Source: Gnetum montanum (lineage: Eukaryota; Streptophyta; Gnetopsida; Gnetales; Gnetaceae). From it: a stretch of DNA of 30,821 nucleotides. Below the pieces are notes generated by a model. That model made no database searches, had not been told where the DNA came from, and saw only the letters and a program-made list of their open reading frames with translations. This document shows, piece by piece, positions 1 through 10,945 of the stretch (position 1 is its first letter; each line of letters begins with the position of its first letter). The position numbers and the translations under genes are program-made. The stretch is from NCBI GenBank assembly GCA_015680685.1, contig MNCI01020158.1:381314-412134 (forward strand). Reading direction: 5' to 3'.

Positions 1-422
1 TCAATCTCTCCTATGTTATGTTTTAGTGGAACAGTAGTCCCAGTAGTCATGGTTATGCACAACATACTCTTCTTGAAGATCCTGGATGCCCAACCTTCTA
101 AGAGTTTTGAGTAGCAAAATCAAGTAGGAGACATTACAATGTTGCCCTCCATATCTTGCCATCATATTTGTTCATCTTGATGTAGGATGAAGGTGAAGTT
201 AGGTACATACTCATCTAAATGAGTATATACCACCCTACATTCTTAAGGTACTGGCAATTTAGTATCATCACGCTTGTGAGAAGAAGAAATTTTGCAATTA
301 AAATAAGATATTAATGTACTTAAATTATTATATCTATTTTGAGAATGATTTTGACCTTAGGGTTCATCCAATGATGTTAATGATTTGTACTATGCCTAGA
401 TAGCACACATTTTAAACAAAAA
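1..422 (-). mobile_element. Internal edge of a family-B LTR element (untranslated part)
   Basis: This stretch lies on the internal side of the primer binding site at 423-443, so it should be the 5' untranslated or early gag region of a minus-strand retrotransposon that leaves the window to the left. I see no open frame or recognisable gag motif on the minus strand. The assignment rests only on its position next to the PBS and LTR. Confidence 0.45.
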
Positions 423-443
423 GAGTCCCCAGTAATGACACCA
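423..443 (-). other. Primer binding site, tRNA-Asp type, decayed
   Basis: On the minus strand the site begins TGGTGTCATTACTGGGGA, one base after the LTR end ...CATCA. Compared with the tRNA-Asp site known from Athila-like plant elements (TGGCGCCGTTGCCGGGGA, from memory), there are five differences in 18 bases. All five are C-to-T or G-to-A transitions, as expected from decay of methylated cytosines. The site fixes the LTR edge at 445 and the element's orientation. Confidence 0.65.
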
Positions 444-444
444 A

Positions 445-1400
445 TGATGAGTGATGAATACCCCTATGCTCAACCATACGAATCACTAAGCATTCACATG
501 CAATCTAGTTGAATTCTATGAACTCTATGTCTTCTAGTCCACTAGCCTCTAGGAAGTGAACTTGCCCTAACAATCATTCGTAGTCTTTCCAATTACATTT
601 GTGATAAGTAGGGGTATGGTTAAGTGTAATCAAGGGGTATGATTTTTATTATTTTTATGTTTTATGTTTTGGCTGCTTAAAATAAAGGATGAAAGGAATG
701 AAGTAATTTAATTACTAATTTAATCTAACTAACTAACCAATTTCTAACTAATCTTAACATAAGCATCTAGTTCCACTTTCTACACACATCCCGAACATGT
801 ATAATGCTACTGGATTACCAAATGTTAAGTGTTATTGGGATTACCAAGCATCATGCACATGCTTGAAGAGGTCGTAATTATGTGCTTAATTAATTATTAT
901 TTAATGTACCTTAATTTAGCTTAATTTAGTTTAATTACTTAAAGCATTAAATAAAACTGCTGAAAACATTGAATGCGTAAAGGAAATATTTAATCTAGCT
1001 AAAGTACTGCAAGGTTTATTAGAAAGCTCATCTTTATTGCTGCACATACTACTATGCTTAGGTACAATAGTGCTTAAGTAAAAATTCATACACTTAATAA
1101 CTCCTACTATGGACACTTGGGGAAAATATTCTAACTCTAGGAAAGAAAAACTACAAGAGCTCTACTACATTATGACTAATATGACTTCAAAACTATGCAC
1201 CCAAGTGTTATCTTTATAGGTCAGCACACATCCTATGACATTGGATATCCAACATCACTTCTAGGTCCTTGATATCAGCTATCCAATATCAAGGCTCTAA
1301 TATTGAATATTCAATATTGGAACTAGATAAAATACACTTCATCATCAACCATAAAAATTTATGAGCATATGTGATAGACTCAATCAATTTTGTAAAATAC
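445..1400 (-). mobile_element. Family-B LTR, oldest copy (B0); right end unresolved
   Basis: The segment matches the copies at 9055-9468/24289-25146 and 25215-26454 in order. Shared blocks include the TGATGAGTG terminus, a block with 'caaccatacgaat', two 'ACTGGGATTACCAA'-like repeats, a block with 'gcaaggttta', and the GATATC array with its TATA box. The PBS next to it makes this the 5' LTR of a minus-strand element. Divergence is high. Homology fades after about 1345, so the true right end may lie further right. Confidence 0.6.
1209..1318 (-). promoter_or_regulatory. GATATC array and TATA box of LTR B0
   Basis: Hexamers related to GATATC start at 1237, 1251, 1271, 1285, 1299 and 1313. The steps are 14, 20, 14, 14 and 14 bp, the same register as in the other family-B copies. 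On the minus strand the last hexamer starts 24 bases before a TATAAAGATA box (1218 to 1209). Most hexamers have decayed to AATATT, AATATC, GACATT or AACATC. Confidence 0.6.
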
Positions 1401-4400
1401 TAGGATTAATTTTTATGTAATACAATTAAGTTGTTGTCTTACTTAGTATCACAAGTATTTAACATAGCATATGCTTAAGTATTTTGCAAATAAATAAAGA
1501 ATTAGCTCTTCATAGAAGAAAATGATGAAAGAAATTTCATGTAGTCAACCTCATTTAATTAGTATAAATCTAAGATAATGATTATGATATGCTTAAGTAT
1601 AGTAAAAGTATATGATTTAATGTATTATTAAATTTTTAGAATAACAAATAAATGAACTAGAATGAATGAAAAATAGATAATGAATATAATGAAAATATTC
1701 TCTCTCACAAATATTAAGATTAATAAAACCCTACATGATTGGTTATTTTTTCAACCTTTCATTGTGCTCTTAGATTACACTTTAGCTACTAACCTTACTA
1801 ACATAAGTGTTATAGCACTTAAGTTCTCAATATACTTATTCTATAAAATTATTCAATAAATATTATTAAGTAATACTGATTATGAAATTATGTAAAAAAT
1901 ATTAAAATGTTAATGTAAAAGTATAAGAATCAAAGTGTTTTAATATGTAGGTAAGCAATCTTAATGTTATTGGTAAAAATGATCACATCTAGGAATAATC
2001 ACCAAAATAAGACTTTATTCATCGCTCTATAGATACAGTTTGTGGATACTTTTTAACTCACTACATAGTACAAAATAAAATCACAATAGTTTAACTAAGA
2101 ATAAAATCTAAAACTAACTTTTTAACTGCTATTTTATGGAATGTATCTTCAAGGAAGGTTTCAATGAAATTAGTTTCACGAAATTCCTCAATGACTAAGG
2201 GGAAACAAAATGTTCTTCCAATTTCATAAAATCCTATTGTTGATTCAAATAGTCTTTAACTACTTCTTCATAATAAAAAAAGGTTGAGGAAGTTTATCTA
2301 TTGGTGGTTACATTCCAAATCTTTAGAATGAATAACATGTTCAAAATATTTTAATTGTTAATAATTCATTTGCAACTATTGGTCAAGATATGGAGAAAAT
2401 ATCTTTTGATAATGTTGATTCTATTGACAAGGCGAGGGCTTCCTCCACCTTCATCCAATGTTAATCTTTTCATGGGATGTCCAATTTCCTACCAAAGAAG
2501 GAAGGTTTTTTAATATTTGTTATAAGGATGAAAATCTAAAAGACACCCCCAAAATAGTTAGGTCTTTTCTTTTTATTGATTTAAATTTTTTCTTCTCTAT
2601 AGTACTTCTCTACTTTTGTACTTTGGATTATATATATATAGATATACATATATTGGGTTTGACACCCTCCCTTCCCTACCCCTTGTAAAAACTAAATTTT
2701 TTGAATTACTTGTTGGGTATTTAAAGAGGTTGATTCATATGTCATACATTTAAGTCTAGTAAAAAAGTTAATAATGCATGGACATCATCATCATCCTAGC
2801 TGTGTCCTAATAAAATAGAGTCAAATACATAAGATCTCTTTTGTCATTTGTTACTATGAAAATCTAGATGATTATTTATTTGCAAAACATAATCATATTT
2901 TTTTCATTTTTCAAAAATTGCATAAAATTTTTTTGCAACCTCAAAGTGTAATGAACAACATGGATCATAACTATTATTGTGACTTATGTTGCAAGTCATA
3001 ATAGTGTCCATGATAATTATACATAGGAAAATATTACATTCTATATCTTGTTAGAAAGCTTTGAAGCATACTAACTCTTTACATAAATGATTTATTGATT
3101 CGATTTTGTAGTCATGAGTTATAAATATTTAAAGTTATTTTATTTTTGCAAGATGTTATAAAACCATCCTTTCCCATTAAAGTGCATAAATTTTTCTATT
3201 TGTTGTATATTAAAGTGTTATGAAACTTGTATCCTAGATATTAATTGATTTAGATGATTGGAAGCTAGCATAAGGAAGATATGTGGCTAGTTGACTCATC
3301 ATCCTTGATACCAACTTGATTCTCCCTTTAAGTAATTTTAAACTAGGTGCTTTCATCAAGTCCTAATCGAAGGAGTAAAAGGATAAGGCTTAGACCTATT
3401 AGTTCTTTGAATCTTTGGATTAGAAGTTCAAGGATGGATGCATGGATCAACTAGTTACTACCATTAATATATTATTTATCATAATTAAAAGATATATAGG
3501 TAGAATGAAAAATAAGATAGAAGAAAATGGTAAACATAGGGACCTTGTGTATACATCTAATCAATAGTAACTTGCATACATAGTATAGAATGTAAGCCTT
3601 TAATTTTACATATGACATGTTAATTATTATGTGCTTAGATGGATAGGAAAGTGGTTGACATTTCTTAATATTTAATAATAGTGATTATTTATGTTTGAAA
3701 AAAATTGTATGGTTAACATGCTTATGTAAGATGTTGAACCTACTTAAAAATGGTTTAGCCAAGTCCATGTTCCTTGTTCTACTATTTATGCTAGGTAATT
3801 GCATAGGATGTTTTACTATTGAAGAAATTATCTCAAAAATTCTATATATATTTATAGCTCATGCCAATATGGCTGGTTAATTGTATGTACCAAAGGATGT
3901 TCATCTTAGAAATTAGTTATCATAGGGCTAGACTTAGATTTTACATAGAGAAATTCCTCTATTAACTTTGCAATGTAGTGAGCAATGTATATGTATTTCT
4001 TTATTGGAATGTATCCTATCATGCCTTATGGTATCTTACATTTCCTCTAGTTGTATTTGTAGTATATGTTGTTCTATGCACACAACTTTTGAACTATTAA
4101 TTAATTTCATTGCAATGTTAGTATGCACTTTGTTATAACTTCTATTACTACTTATTTATTCATACTGATTCATTATGTTTCATGGTGATTATTGATTCAA
4201 TTTTTTTATAAACATATGTATAAAGGCCTATGTAAATTCTTTGGGTTTTGAATTTAATTAAAGCAATGTTTATCTAGTGAGTTTTTTATCTATAGAAAAT
4301 AAGATTTTTCTTAATTTCTTTTTTCATGAGAATATTATCACTTGTTATAATTTACTTATACCATTTTCCTTTACTATTAATTATGGAATATGTTTTGTGT

Positions 4401-5034
4401 ATTTTTTCAATACTTGATTAAGTAGTCTCCAATTAACACAAGGTAGCAATCATATTGTTTTCTAAGAGGACACTGTATTATTTTGATAATAACTTGTCTT
4501 GCTTCTTTGGTTCTATGAAAATTGGGTACTATGCTATTTACATGATGTGTATGATTACTATTAGAAATAGTATACATTTAAAATCATCACATTATTATTC
4601 TATTAAGTGACCGTATTGTGGATACACATTTAGAAGATTAAACATGTACTTAATAAGAAAGTTGAAAAATATAAATGCTCATATATACATTAGAAATAGA
4701 TATATTATAGGTTGAATCCTTGCAAAATTTTAATTTTTATGAAAAACTAAGTAAAAATATGAAAGGTCATAGGCTATAAGGCCAGATATGCATTTTATAA
4801 AAAATAAAAAATAGAAGTATTGGATGGAGAGATGTATATTAATATGGACACAAATGAATTAAAAAAATATTTTATTATAAATTTTAAGCCTAGAAATGTA
4901 ATATGAAGTTTTCATAATCATAATTAAAGCATTATATCTTTCTTAATTAAAATATCATTCTAGCATCATTTAAGAACTCTTGTGGTAGAATCAAGAATAA
5001 TTCAACTACAAGGAATAGCTTTTAGTTAAACTCA
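1401..5034. other. No recognisable feature (about 3.6 kb)
   Basis: AT-rich sequence with no open frame that shows a known motif on either strand. The longest open frames (for example 2458-2688 and 3695-3880 on the plus strand) look like chance frames of biased composition. The 5' part may still hold the diverged U3 of LTR B0. The rest may be decayed transposon or intergenic DNA. I see nothing else supportable. Confidence 0.5.
2626..2655. repeat. AT/TA-rich microsatellite-like tract
   Basis: A short run of alternating TA followed by 'gatatacatatatt'. It is simple low-complexity sequence with no further feature. Confidence 0.5.
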
Positions 5035-5870
5035 TGTTAGGTGGTTGTTGATCTTTGGTACCACCAAGGCACAGATACCCTCAAATAACATTTGCTGCTA
5101 AAAATAAGCTAATGTAGTTGAGTATATTTGATAGTGACAAAGCTTTATTAACAATGATCTAATTAAGTAAATCTAATGTATGTAATATATTTAAAGTACA
5201 GTTGTCTTGAGTATAATTTTTGACCATCTCTTAGCAAAACTAGAGAAATTAAATAGCTCTCATATTAATCTAGCCTTAGATCTTGCACACCACACATATA
5301 ATGAATGAAAAGGATTTTATAGAAAATGTCAATCTTTAATCTTGAACTATTTCCTAGCTAACTTCCTCAAGTAAGATCACAAAGGCTTTGCTAAATAGAG
5401 CCAAAAACTAAGGAAAATAAATTTATTCATAAAGCCTAGAATTGTATTAACATGATAATATTTCTATGCTAAATTGATTAAGAACAGGAACTTACTAAAG
5501 CTACCTTATTTAATCGAAATAACCAAAACAAGCTAAACCTTAGCTTGCAGAGAAAATAGCCTATTCTAAAACTAGCAATCATTCATCTGTAGTAATTCAA
5601 TACTTAAGCTAGACATTATAGGAAAAACTACTCAATTAGGAAAGCTAGCTAAGAAATAAAAGCTAAAAGAGATAAGTAGAACCTATTTAAAATGCCATTA
5701 TAAATTAGTCTCTATAGGCTTTCTTTTCTTCTTCCCAAAAGGGTCCAATTTCCCCCCTCCTTAAATGAATCTACCTTGGGCTTTATATAGTAGCCTCAAG
5801 TGGTCATAATAGTTGCTAGATTTATGGCTACAACTTCCTCACATTTTCTTCATAAAACTACAATCCGTTA
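5035..5870 (-). mobile_element. Relic LTR related to family A
   Basis: About 75 bp from 5039 match the region just inside the left end of LTR A, including 'CACCAAGG..CAGATACC..CAAATAA' and the following 'agctaatgtag..gagtat' block. Near 5730-5800 the order of a CCCAAAAG block, a cytosine-rich block and a minus-strand TATATAAAG box repeats the order seen in LTR A around 10690-10760. Much of the sequence between has lost similarity. The left edge at TGTTAG (5035) resembles the TGTTGGC terminus of family A. The right edge is a guess. Confidence 0.45.
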
Positions 5871-6034
5871 ACTAACTACTTAGCTTCTTGATAGATCTTC
5901 TCCATTCTTTGAACTTGGAGTCCTTCTATTGCCAGCTATTGGGATAACCTCCCGTGATTAATAGGAACCTTAATAGCCTAATTTATTACATCTAGCTTAG
6001 AGTTATCAAGCTTCTTAAGGACTTTCTTAGTGCT
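5871..6034 (-). pseudogene. C-terminal part of an unknown coiled-coil ORF (broken)
   Basis: Read on the minus strand from the target duplication at 6030-6034, this stretch continues the frame that enters the solo LTR from 8021. It gives a lysine-rich peptide with three stop codons in about 55 codons before similarity to any coding pattern is lost. Frame continuity across the inserted LTR is the main evidence that this is coding remnant. No family recognised. See the larger fragment at 8017-9084. Confidence 0.4.
6030..6034. repeat. Target site duplication GTGCT (left)
   Basis: GTGCT (TAGTGCT if extended) directly precedes the TGTAACACCCC terminus. It repeats at 8017-8021 directly after the right terminus. 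Confidence 0.7.
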
Positions 6035-8016
6035 TGTAACACCCCACCCTGGCTTAGGGTAGGGTGATGCCTAGGATCAAGTAATCATAGCATAGAAACA
6101 TAATAACTAAAACCAATAATGTGCAAAATACATGATAATAAGCAAAGTCAAATAGTACAAAACTTTCCTACCATACCAGAAACTAAACAAACATATCATG
6201 TTATAAAAATGCACGTCTCTACATAAAGCAAACTATACATTGCTCTACAAAAATACAAAAAATAAAAAAATAAAAAAATACATAAACCTCATGATTGTAT
6301 ATAGAAGAATATAGAGAGTTCAATATAAGGGTATCTAGTCCACACTAATGTACATTAAAATATACAACAACCAAGCACAAAATATTTTCCCCTCCTCTAC
6401 CCTTCCTCTCCATGCTCGTCTAGGCTCATGTGCCTTTCACCTATAAGTACATAAAGTTAGTACATAACTAAGTGGAAAGCATTTACACTTCCCTTGCTAA
6501 ATGGTCGACAAGTGCTGCACTAGAGGAGAAGAGTGGGATACAAGGCAACCTGCAACACTATTAGTCTCATGCATGCTTAAAATAACACATACCATATCAT
6601 CCATAAAGTTAATATACTATCATACAAGCACAAACAAAGCCATGGTCTGACATCATCTATCATGCCCATGTTATCAGACCCATGATATATCATAAATAGT
6701 CCATGATCCACACAATCATAATCTAAACAAAACACCTATGCTCAATGATATGACTTACAAAACAATACTATTACATACATAGCTCACATGGTTGCTAGCA
6801 TATCCACACTCAATGTAGCATGTGAAAAATTGCCATGAGTACTCAAAACAACCATTACCTATAGATATTTTATTTATCCAACCACTGCTAGGGTCCATTA
6901 ACCTATGACCCACAACCACTAGCCTTCTGGAGGACTATTGATAGGGACAAATATACCTATGCCACGAACTAGCTATAGGGACGAACATACCTACACTCTT
7001 CCACTCTTAAGATGAGGCCAAAGATAGGAGCCTCACTGCTACATCATAGTAAGGGTCAATCCATACTACCTCTAAGGTGCCTCATCACCAACTAGTCCAC
7101 ACCCTCATACTAGCACCACCCACCAATGCCTGTCATATGCATCATTGTGAAAACATATACACAATCCAGCTAGCTTAAGCCAACAAAGGTCATAAGCACA
7201 ACATACTCAAACAACATAACTACACATATCCACCCCTAATAGTTATAGTCATTCCATGAAAACAATACCACAATGCAACAAAATAAAAGTAAGAAAACAA
7301 AAAGGTTTAGGCCATGTTACTTTATGGTTTTGGGTGGCAACAATAGAAAAAAAAATGGTGGCCAACATTACAAACTATAATTTTTTCCATCATACGCTTT
7401 TTGCATATATGCTTGTTTTGATTAAGAAAAAAAAAAACAAAATATGTGCAAGTCATTTCCTTTTTTCATGTCATGTGCAACATCCAATTTTTTACTTTTA
7501 TATGTGAATTATTTATAAGTTTTATTAAGAAATGATTTTCATAAGTTATTTTTATTTTTTGTCTCTGTAACTAATACCATAAAATTTAAACCTAAATAAT
7601 AGACACACTAGGGATCCAAATCAAAATTTGTTTAAACCTATGAGATCCTTATCATATGCTCCACACATTTACATGCCAAAACCACACTAGAACATCACAC
7701 AGTATAGTGCTATAGTACAAATGCCTACATACCAAAATCACACATAAAGCATAAAAACATATAGATAGGTGCTCTTGTACCCCAATCTAACACTCTTGCC
7801 AGCAACATCACCTATCTAACACATCACATAGGGCTAGTGTACATAATTATGTTAGTTAAGTATGTAAAGACATCATAATCATAACATTAAAATGACACTT
7901 CATAACATACAAAATGCATTAACTCATCCCTGAAAACCCACTGGGACTCCACATGTAATGTCTAAATCATAAGCGTATGACCATACTTACTAGCTCTGGG
8001 TGGGTGGGGTGTAATA
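6035..8016. mobile_element. Solo LTR, TGTAACACCCC type
   Basis: The segment starts TGTAACACCCCACCC and ends with the near-inverted GGGTGGGGTGTAATA (13 of 15 positions match as inverted repeat), flanked by the 5-bp duplication GTGCT. TGTAACACCC...GGGTGTTACA ends are common on plant Ty3/gypsy LTRs; here the last CA has become TA. The interior is AT-rich with no coding potential I can support. A minus-strand reading frame continues through the empty site, as expected for a solo LTR left by recombination. Orientation is not resolved. Confidence 0.65.
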
Positions 8017-8021
8017 GTGCT
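8017..8021. repeat. Target site duplication GTGCT (right)
   Basis: Exact partner of 6030-6034, immediately after the end of the solo LTR. Confidence 0.7.
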
Positions 8022-9084
8022 ACTCTCCCCTAAGTTTGATTCTATTATTTCGTTGCTTATTTCAGCTAAAGCTACCTTTACACCTAAACAAACTTGTTCA
8101 AATTTCAGCTTCTTTATAGTAGTTTCATGCATGATTATGGTAATCTACATCATCAGTGAAATAAGAAAACTTTGTTTATATTGGGGTAGCTGTGATCTTT
8201 TAGCTCTAGCCAAATCATACAACTCTTGAGATTTTCTCTCCATTTGAACAAACATAGCTTATTTCTTTCTCATCTTTAAAATCTCTTCCCTTATTTCTCT
8301 CATCCATTCTTTACTATAATTAACCTCCATAATTATATCTTTGAAATTTGATTAAGCTAGGTATGAATAATCTAGATCTCTTCCCTTTTTAGCTTTTCTA
8401 ATTTAGAGTAGGTGATAGCTAATCTTTCCTCCATTTTTTCTACTTCATGTTCTTTATTTTCTAGCAATGATTCCTTAATGATTATCATTGCTTTGAGCTA
8501 TTCAGTTTTCTCCTTTAATCTCTTTATTTCTTCTTGTAGCTTGGATGTTTCTTACTTATTATTTAATAAAAATTCTTGTAATTTAGCTATATGACTATCT
8601 ACTATTTATCCCAAATATTTAATTAGGGTAGCTATCGTGTCTAACATCTCTCCATGTGACATTGCAATCTTTTGCTTTCCTTTTTATGGGTTATCTTCCT
8701 TATATTGGAGAATGACATTAACTTTTGTTTTAGGCTTAGTGGGAAGCTTTTGGCTTAGTATGATTCTATCTTATTTCTCCTTAATTCTAAATTATTGAGT
8801 TGCTCCTTTCATTAAATATCCCCTTCTAATGCGGCCAAGTACGAAGCTATGAACCTAGGAAATTTGAAAGCTTTTTCTTCAAATCTTGCTATGAGGATTT
8901 GTGTATAGCAAGCATGAAGAAAAACAACTCCATGAAACTTTCCTCTTATCTCATTGATGACATACTGATAAATCCTTGATGGAAAAATGCCAAAAATCAA
9001 CTTAATCAAATGAGGATATACATAATTCATTAGGAATTCTAAGGTTTTCATATCTGATGAGTGGCAAGGTATCCCTACACCCAA
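8017..9084 (-). pseudogene. Unknown coiled-coil ORF, decayed and interrupted
   Basis: I do not recognise this protein. On the minus strand an open stretch (9084 to 8812, likely ATG near 9050) encodes about 80 residues with aromatic and hydrophobic segments and no known motif. After two stops and a frame change, a long helical segment follows (roughly 8660-8370), rich in Glu, Lys and Leu with heptad-like spacing, for example LQEEIKRLKEK and VEKMEERL. A further frame (roughly 8325-8017) contains WMREIREEILKMRKK and QELYDLARAKRSQLPQY. The frame then enters the solo LTR and resumes at 6034. There are several in-frame stops and at least two frameshifts. It sits directly downstream of the family-B LTR (edge at 9055), so it could be a retroelement gag-like or accessory ORF, or a captured host fragment. 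Confidence 0.45.
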
Positions 9085-9468
9085 CCATACGAATATGAGT
9101 GTTCACGTGCGATCCGATGAAACTCCAAGGATTAAGTGCTTATGAAATTACATAGAATAAGGAAGGGTTATGTGATCATTGTCTTCCCAAGCTTACTTGT
9201 AAGGCACAATTGTATGGTTAAGTAAACTTGAGGTATATGATTTTTATGCTTTTTATGTTTTATATCTTAATCTCCTAAGTATGTGCAATGCAAAGATTTA
9301 ATTAACTAATGGGTTTGTATAATCCTAATGTGAATCAAATCCTAACACCAACATCCATCCCCAGTCTTTAGACATAACCTAAACCAATGCAACACTACTG
9401 GGATTACCAAATGCTAATCATTACTGGGTTACCAAGTGTTCCATGTATGCTCGAAGTGGTCATGTTGA
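9055..9468 (-). mobile_element. Family-B LTR copy B1, left part
   Basis: This is the promoter-distal (R/U5-side) part of a family-B LTR, starting TGATGAGTGGC like the PBS-defined edge at 445. It is cut at 9468 by the family-A element and resumes at 24289. The order of blocks matches 25215-25603 closely. It includes a 25-bp-spaced direct repeat of an ACTGGG.TTACCAA motif at 9396-9434. No PBS lies to its left, so it is not a 5' LTR with intact internal sequence on that side. Confidence 0.7.
9464..9468. repeat. Target site duplication of element A (left, GTTGA)
   Basis: GTTGA precedes the LTR A terminus. The right partner is GCAGA at 24289-24293, and the unoccupied paralogous site at 25599-25603 reads GCTGA. 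Each copy therefore differs from the ancestral site by one base. Confidence 0.7.
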
Positions 9469-10748
9469 TGTTGGCAACCATTTGGGACGTGATCGCCAAC
9501 GAGTGTCCTCGAACAGGATTTAGGTGCTTGCTGGTCTCTGGCAACACCAAGGTCCAGATACCTCCAAATAAACTCAGTAGTTAATGTGAGTATGTGTGTG
9601 TGTTGTTGTGGCGTGTGGTTGTGAAAAAATGAAACAATTATGTTGTGTGTAAACTACAAATGACTTATCTTAAAGAGGTTCAGCCAACTTTGCCAAGTAC
9701 TGTGAGTTGTTGAGAGTTCCTATTTTGTCCAATTGCCTAGTCTACACGGTCCTTATAATACCTACTTGTAACAAATAAAATTTTGCAAAAACATTTGAGC
9801 AAAAATCTGTGAATCTACTTCTAATTTTGCCCAGAGAAAGAGATAGTTCCACAAGAAAACTAGAAATAGAGCAAGATTCGATGGAAATAGACAAAAAAGA
9901 AAACAGATTTGTGTAGACCTCAAATATTTAAACAAGGTAAAATGACACAAGTAAACACTTCGCAATAAAGCTATCCCAAATTCAATATCTACGAATTGTT
10001 CAAACTTCCAAGGCTCAAATAAGCAATTTCTTAAAGACAATCCTACTATGCTACCAAAAAATTGCTGCGTAAACTATCACGTACGAGACTCCATTTTGGC
10101 TAGATAATTGACGTCAACAATTGCATTCAACAGAACCTTCGAAAGACTTGACGATTTCTGATTGAAATACCATGGAGATTCACTTTAAAGATAAAAAGAA
10201 GCTATTCTGGTCCCATCAAAATACCAAAGATTTTCTGAACCCTCTTGACTACTGAATCATTCAACGACATGACTACAAACAGAGGCTGTCTTACAACGAT
10301 CTCAATAGCACTTCCTATACGTTGCACAATAATAAAATTTACTACTAAAATGCTCTTAAGGATTTTAAACACAAGTGCTTCTATGGCAAAATTTTAACAG
10401 AAATTTCATATCGGGCAACAAGAACGATAAGAGCAATCTAAAAATCCCAAAATTACTTGCTAAGGATGATATTATCTAAACCACTAGCTAAACAATTTAA
10501 ACAAAATAAAAATAAAACATAACTCATAGGACCATGACAAAGAGGCTGAAATCCTTTATTTAGCAATCCATCAAGCAATCGTTCACAATTTCTTCTTACA
10601 AGGTCTTCCCAGAATCCAAAGTGTGTCTCCAAGTGAGAGCCCAAGTGCTAGCTAGTAGCCTTCCAAAGTGTAGTATCAATGTCTTCTTCCAAAAGTATGA
10701 TGTCTTTTTCCCAAAAGTGTGATGATCCTCCCCTTCCTCCCCTAAAGC

Positions 10749-10757
10749 CTTTTTATA
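10749..10757 (-). promoter_or_regulatory. TATA box of LTR A (3' copy)
   Basis: The minus strand reads TATAAAAAG, kept at 22582-22590 in the 5' LTR. It implies U3 from 12393 to about 10757 and a long R/U5 of roughly 1.25 kb. Confidence 0.5.
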
Positions 10758-10787
10758 AGGTTCATAAGGTAGTTATATCCTAGCTAA

Positions 10788-10788
10788 N
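10788..10788. other. Assembly gap placeholder (N) hiding about 78 bp
   Basis: The sequence left of N matches up to 22620 and the sequence right of N resumes at 22699 in the other LTR. The gap therefore stands for about 78 bp containing three near-repeats of a TTAGGAGGAA/TTAGGAAG motif. Confidence 0.7.
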
Positions 10789-10795
10789 GTTAGGA

Positions 10796-10945
10796 GGAAT
10801 TTATGCTAATATTAATATTTGTAAATATTATAAATTTTATATAATATTATAAATATTTTATGTAATGTAACATTACAAATATTACAAATATTTTAACATT
10901 AATATTTTATAAATATTTTAACATTAATATTGCAAATATTTTATG
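10796..10945. repeat. AT-rich block of AATATTT repeats in U3
   Basis: Many overlapping AATATT and TAAATATT units occur here, with a near-palindromic TGTAATGTAACATTACA. The block is kept in the other LTR at 22715-22840, apart from a short insertion in this copy. Confidence 0.6.

Noticed and set aside
2458-2688. Short open frames in 1401-5034 as genes
   Set aside because: No motif, biased AT-rich composition and no conserved context.
3540-3880. Possible Ty1/copia RNase H remnant on the plus strand
   Set aside because: A short run resembling a copia motif is followed by nothing of the expected order. Treated as chance.
6035-8016. DNA transposon with terminal inverted repeats
   Set aside because: The near-inverted TGTAACACCCC ends with a 5-bp duplication are also typical of plant gypsy LTRs, and no transposase trace is visible. 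Solo LTR preferred.
9055-9084. Extension of the coiled-coil ORF into the LTR (open frame to 9084)
   Set aside because: The homology edge with the PBS-defined LTR end at 445 puts the LTR boundary at 9055. The upstream codons are probably chance openness.
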